From: Verrucomicrobiota bacterium
GTDB taxonomy: Bacteria > Verrucomicrobiota > Verrucomicrobiia > Opitutales > Opitutaceae
Assembly: GCA_016222805.1 (NCBI GenBank)
Contig: JACRQG010000032.1
Location: 284,682 to 348,681 of the forward strand
Reading direction: 5' to 3'
Length of the DNA stretch: 64,000 bases
In this document: positions 62,053 through 64,000 of the stretch, piece after piece
Position numbering within the stretch: position 1 is the stretch's first letter
Layout of the letters: each line of letters opens with the position of its first letter
Program-made: the position numbers and the translations under genes
The notes under the pieces: model-generated
What the model was told of the DNA's origin: nothing
What the model saw: the letters and a program-made list of their open reading frames with translations, nothing else
Databases searched by the model: none

Positions 62053-62553
62053 TTAAACTAGGTTGTTGCTACCTGGACGGCGTTGCAGCACGCGGCCTTC
62101 CGGAGGGTTGGCCGCATAACTTGCGGAATCGATGAGAGGAGCCGTCCACTTACCTGCGGCATCCTTCTTCCATAGGGAAATAGTATCCCCGTAGACGTTA
62201 TTCAGAACGAAGTTCGGCTCTTCGGCGTAGCTGTGGAAACTCGCGCCGGCAGCGTCCACCGGGTCTGTCTGCCAAGCATCCGCGCGTTTGCCGGTATGAA
62301 TCCGAACGGTCTGCCCAGGTTGAAGGGAAACGAGGGGGTCTCCCGACCAATAAATCACCGGCTGGGTAGCCGGGCGACCGTGCTGGTCGTAAGTGACGTG
62401 GGCGAGGCCCTTGTCGGCAAGCGAGATGGCAGCAGGGCTGCCATTGCGAATATCGACCCATTCGCCGAGAAGCTGTCGGGCGATAGGGCCAGTTGTGGTG
62501 CGGTCTTTACCCAACGGATTGGGTTTGGCCGAGACGATGATGAGCGAACTCAT
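62053..62553 (-). CDS. Lamin-tail-domain (LTD)-like protein
   Basis: A 166-residue protein. Residues 28-140 fit the Ig-like lamin tail domain: EWVDIRNGSPAAISL, VSLQPGQTVRIHTGK and NVYGDTISLWKKDAAGKW, in which the start, the G-x-V-R-I strand and the D-x-I-x-L-x-D/x-G end of the LTD are recognisable. There is no signal peptide. It is 59 bases before the half-size S gene in the same direction, so it may be the first gene of the restriction operon. LTD is rarely described in restriction loci; function unknown. Confidence 0.6.
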   Translation of the reverse strand: MSSLIIVSAKPNPLGKDRTTTGPIARQLLGEWVDIRNGSPAAISLADKGLAHVTYDQHGRPATQPVIYWSGDPLVSLQPGQTVRIHTGKRADAWQTDPVDAAGASFHSYAEEPNFVLNNVYGDTISLWKKDAAGKWTAPLIDSASYAANPPEGRVLQRRPGSNNLV

Positions 62554-62819
62554 GGTGCTTGATGTTTGGCGGCCGTTGCCTGCCGCCGATTGTCTTTTGA
62601 GTTTGCTTCGATCCCCCTCTCCGCTTTCTTAGGGCTTCTTGACGGCACCCGGTTGGCGGCTGAAAGGCTGATCGAAGTGTTGAAGGCCACCCGGGCAACC
62701 GAGTGGCCTATTCTTCCGAACTCACGAATTCAGTAGTGCTCTACGCGAAAATAGCAAGGGCTGAATTTCAGAATAAACGCAGTATTGGTGTTACTGCAAG
62801 GAAGTAATGGGGCGAACTA

Positions 62820-63934
62820 GTGCTTAGTTGCACAGATTAACGATAGTATTCCGAAGTTGAGCGCCTTTGACCTCACGTTTTCGCCATTTGAATGGCTTGG
62901 CGGTTGGATTGTAGGCCGCGATGAAGGCGTCGATGGCCTGACCCAATTCTTCGACGTTCTTGAAGCTCGCGCCTCGCAGGGCCTTTCTGGACATGATGCC
63001 GAACCAGATTTCGACTTGGTTGAGCCAACTGGCCGAGGTCGGGGTGAAGTGGAAATGTACGTTCGGATTTTTCGCGAGCCAAGCATCGCATTTCTTGTGG
63101 GTGCAGTAGTTGTCGAGAATCACGTGCAATTCACGATCCGGCGGAGCGTCCGCCACGATTTGGTCCATGAACTGCAGGAACTCCTCCCGTCGCTTGAGGG
63201 TAGTCTTGCTCGTCTTAATCTCGCCGGTGGCCACCTGCAGGGCGGCGAACAAGTTCAGCGTGCCATGTCGCTTATAGGTGCTCTTGAAGCCGCGCACGAT
63301 CTTGCCGCTGTCAGTTTCCACGTAGCCAGTGGCGCGCTCCAAGGCCTGAATGCTAGGCTTTTCGTCGACGCTGATCACCAGGGCCTTCTCCGGCGGATTC
63401 AGATACAGTCCGATAATATCGGCCGCCTTTGCCGCGAACTGCTTGTCGGTGCTGACGCACCACGAGCGCTGGCGCTGCAGGCAGACTCCCTCCTTGCGCA
63501 ACACCCGCCAAACCGCATGGGGCGAGCCACCCACCGCCGCTGCCACCGCCGGGCCATCCCACGCCGCCTGGCCCGACGGCGGCGGCAGTTCCAAGGTCGC
63601 CAATACCCGGTTGCGAAACCCTTCGTCGTAAATCGGCTTGGCCCCCGGTCGCGGGGCATCTTCCAGTCCCTTCAACCCATCCGTGGCGAAACGTTGCCGC
63701 CACTTAATCACGGTGTTGGGCCGGGTGTGACAGCGCCGCGCGATTTCCTTCACCCGCTCACCATCCGCACAGCCAAGGATGATACGCGCTCTTTCCACAA
63801 CTTGCCTCGGCTCGGTTCGACTGGTTGCCCGTTGCTCCAAGATTTTCCGATCGTCCTCACCACACGTAATGCGAGAAGCAGTTCGCGACATGCTCCCGAT
63901 CTGCCAGATATCGCTTATCATTGCAAGTAAGCAC
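62820..63934 (-). mobile_element. IS630-family insertion sequence, complete
   Basis: A 1115-base element with terminal inverted repeats: left GTGCTTAGTTGCA and right end, read inward, GTGCTTACTTGCA (one mismatch), with more scattered matches inside. A TA lies directly outside both ends (62818-62819 and 63935-63936), the target duplication typical of IS630/mariner elements. It carries one transposase gene, whose stop codon is inside the left repeat. 62554-62817 to its left and the last 64 bases of the window to its right show no gene. Confidence 0.9.
62824..63891 (-). CDS. IS630-family transposase
   Basis: A 355-residue transposase. The N-terminal helix-turn-helix is VKEIARRCHTRPNTVIKWRQRFATDGLKGLEDAPRPG. 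The DDE-type catalytic residues lie in VISVDEKPSIQA (first Asp), HVILDNYCTHK (second Asp) and WLNQVEIWFG (Glu), as in IS630 elements, where the third residue is Glu. The reading frame appears uninterrupted and the element has intact ends, so it may be active. ATG 63891 is preferred over 63921, which would include ten residues without pattern. Confidence 0.93.
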   Translation of the reverse strand: MSRTASRITCGEDDRKILEQRATSRTEPRQVVERARIILGCADGERVKEIARRCHTRPNTVIKWRQRFATDGLKGLEDAPRPGAKPIYDEGFRNRVLATLELPPPSGQAAWDGPAVAAAVGGSPHAVWRVLRKEGVCLQRQRSWCVSTDKQFAAKAADIIGLYLNPPEKALVISVDEKPSIQALERATGYVETDSGKIVRGFKSTYKRHGTLNLFAALQVATGEIKTSKTTLKRREEFLQFMDQIVADAPPDRELHVILDNYCTHKKCDAWLAKNPNVHFHFTPTSASWLNQVEIWFGIMSRKALRGASFKNVEELGQAIDAFIAAYNPTAKPFKWRKREVKGAQLRNTIVNLCN

Positions 63935-64000
63935 TAGACTCCATTTGTCCTCGGAACCGCTCATAAAACAGTGCGTTTTTCATGGGCAAAAACGAAATGG

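Noticed and set aside
62857..63930. 357-codon plus-strand frame across the IS element
   Set aside because: Antisense to a clear IS630 transposase with all DDE residues.
1..64000. CRISPR array or rRNA genes
   Set aside because: No regularly spaced short direct repeats with unique spacers and no rRNA sequence were noticed; the repeats present are palindromic REP-type elements.

Overview
The window looks like chromosomal DNA of a high-GC Gram-negative bacterium, most likely a verrucomicrobium of the Opitutales type. This is inferred from the Verrucomicrobia-style tandem C-terminal domain at the left edge, the EpsI-type exosortase-associated protein, the Gmd/Wzx/Wzy-type envelope cluster, the REP repeats with their own RAYT transposase, and the usual absence of strong ribosome binding sites. 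The assignment rests on protein character only, not on a marker gene.

Region 1 (about 3-28830, plus strand) is a surface-polysaccharide cluster. After the tail of a large repeat protein come a small membrane protein, a NoeA-like methyltransferase and a membrane phosphoesterase. Next is a 4-amino-sugar block (gmd, a GDP-perosamine-synthase-like aminotransferase, a GNAT acetyltransferase, a sugar methyltransferase). Glycosyltransferases, a Wzy/ligase-like protein, a Wzx flippase and an acyltransferase-3 protein follow. A WecB/FnlC epimerase, a WbuB-like glycosyltransferase and the WbuX/WbuY/WbuZ trio point to an acetamidino sugar, possibly L-FucNAm. An acyl carrier protein, AMP-ligase, SDR and NeuD-like acyltransferase form a compact cassette that probably makes and attaches an unusual acyl group. 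EpsI, a phosphoglycosyltransferase, a second aminotransferase, a membrane-anchored epimerase and an LhgO-type oxidase finish the run.

Region 2 (28907-39913) is GC-richer. It holds a 1034-residue fused nucleotidyltransferase/GHMP kinase, an arylsulfatase bracketed by inverted copies of a composite repeat, uvrC, cinA, a REP-associated transposase among its REP units, and purC.

Region 3 (40047 to the right edge) is a genomic island entered through tRNA-Glu(TTC), with a tyrosine integrase right behind the tRNA. Cargo: an AlbA_2/Schlafen-like protein; an excisionase-like protein with a strong terminator; a tightly overlapping three-gene set of unknown role; an AbiE toxin-antitoxin pair; a Septu-like ATPase/HNH pair that appears to interrupt a DUF932 gene; a DUF3800-like remnant; a 1395-residue STAND NTPase ending in a PD-(D/E)XK-like nuclease domain; a type I restriction system (hsdR, hsdS, hsdM, an extra half-size S subunit, a YgjP-like metallopeptidase and a lamin-tail-domain-like protein); and a complete IS630-family element with identifiable ends. 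No second copy of the tRNA 3' end was seen, so the island probably runs past the window.

The most promising candidates for undescribed biology are the STAND-nuclease protein, the ACP/ligase/SDR/acyltransferase cassette with its 48-residue neighbour, the 43352-44957 trio, and the RM operon with its LTD protein and half-S subunit. All functional calls come from reading motifs; no database search was run.
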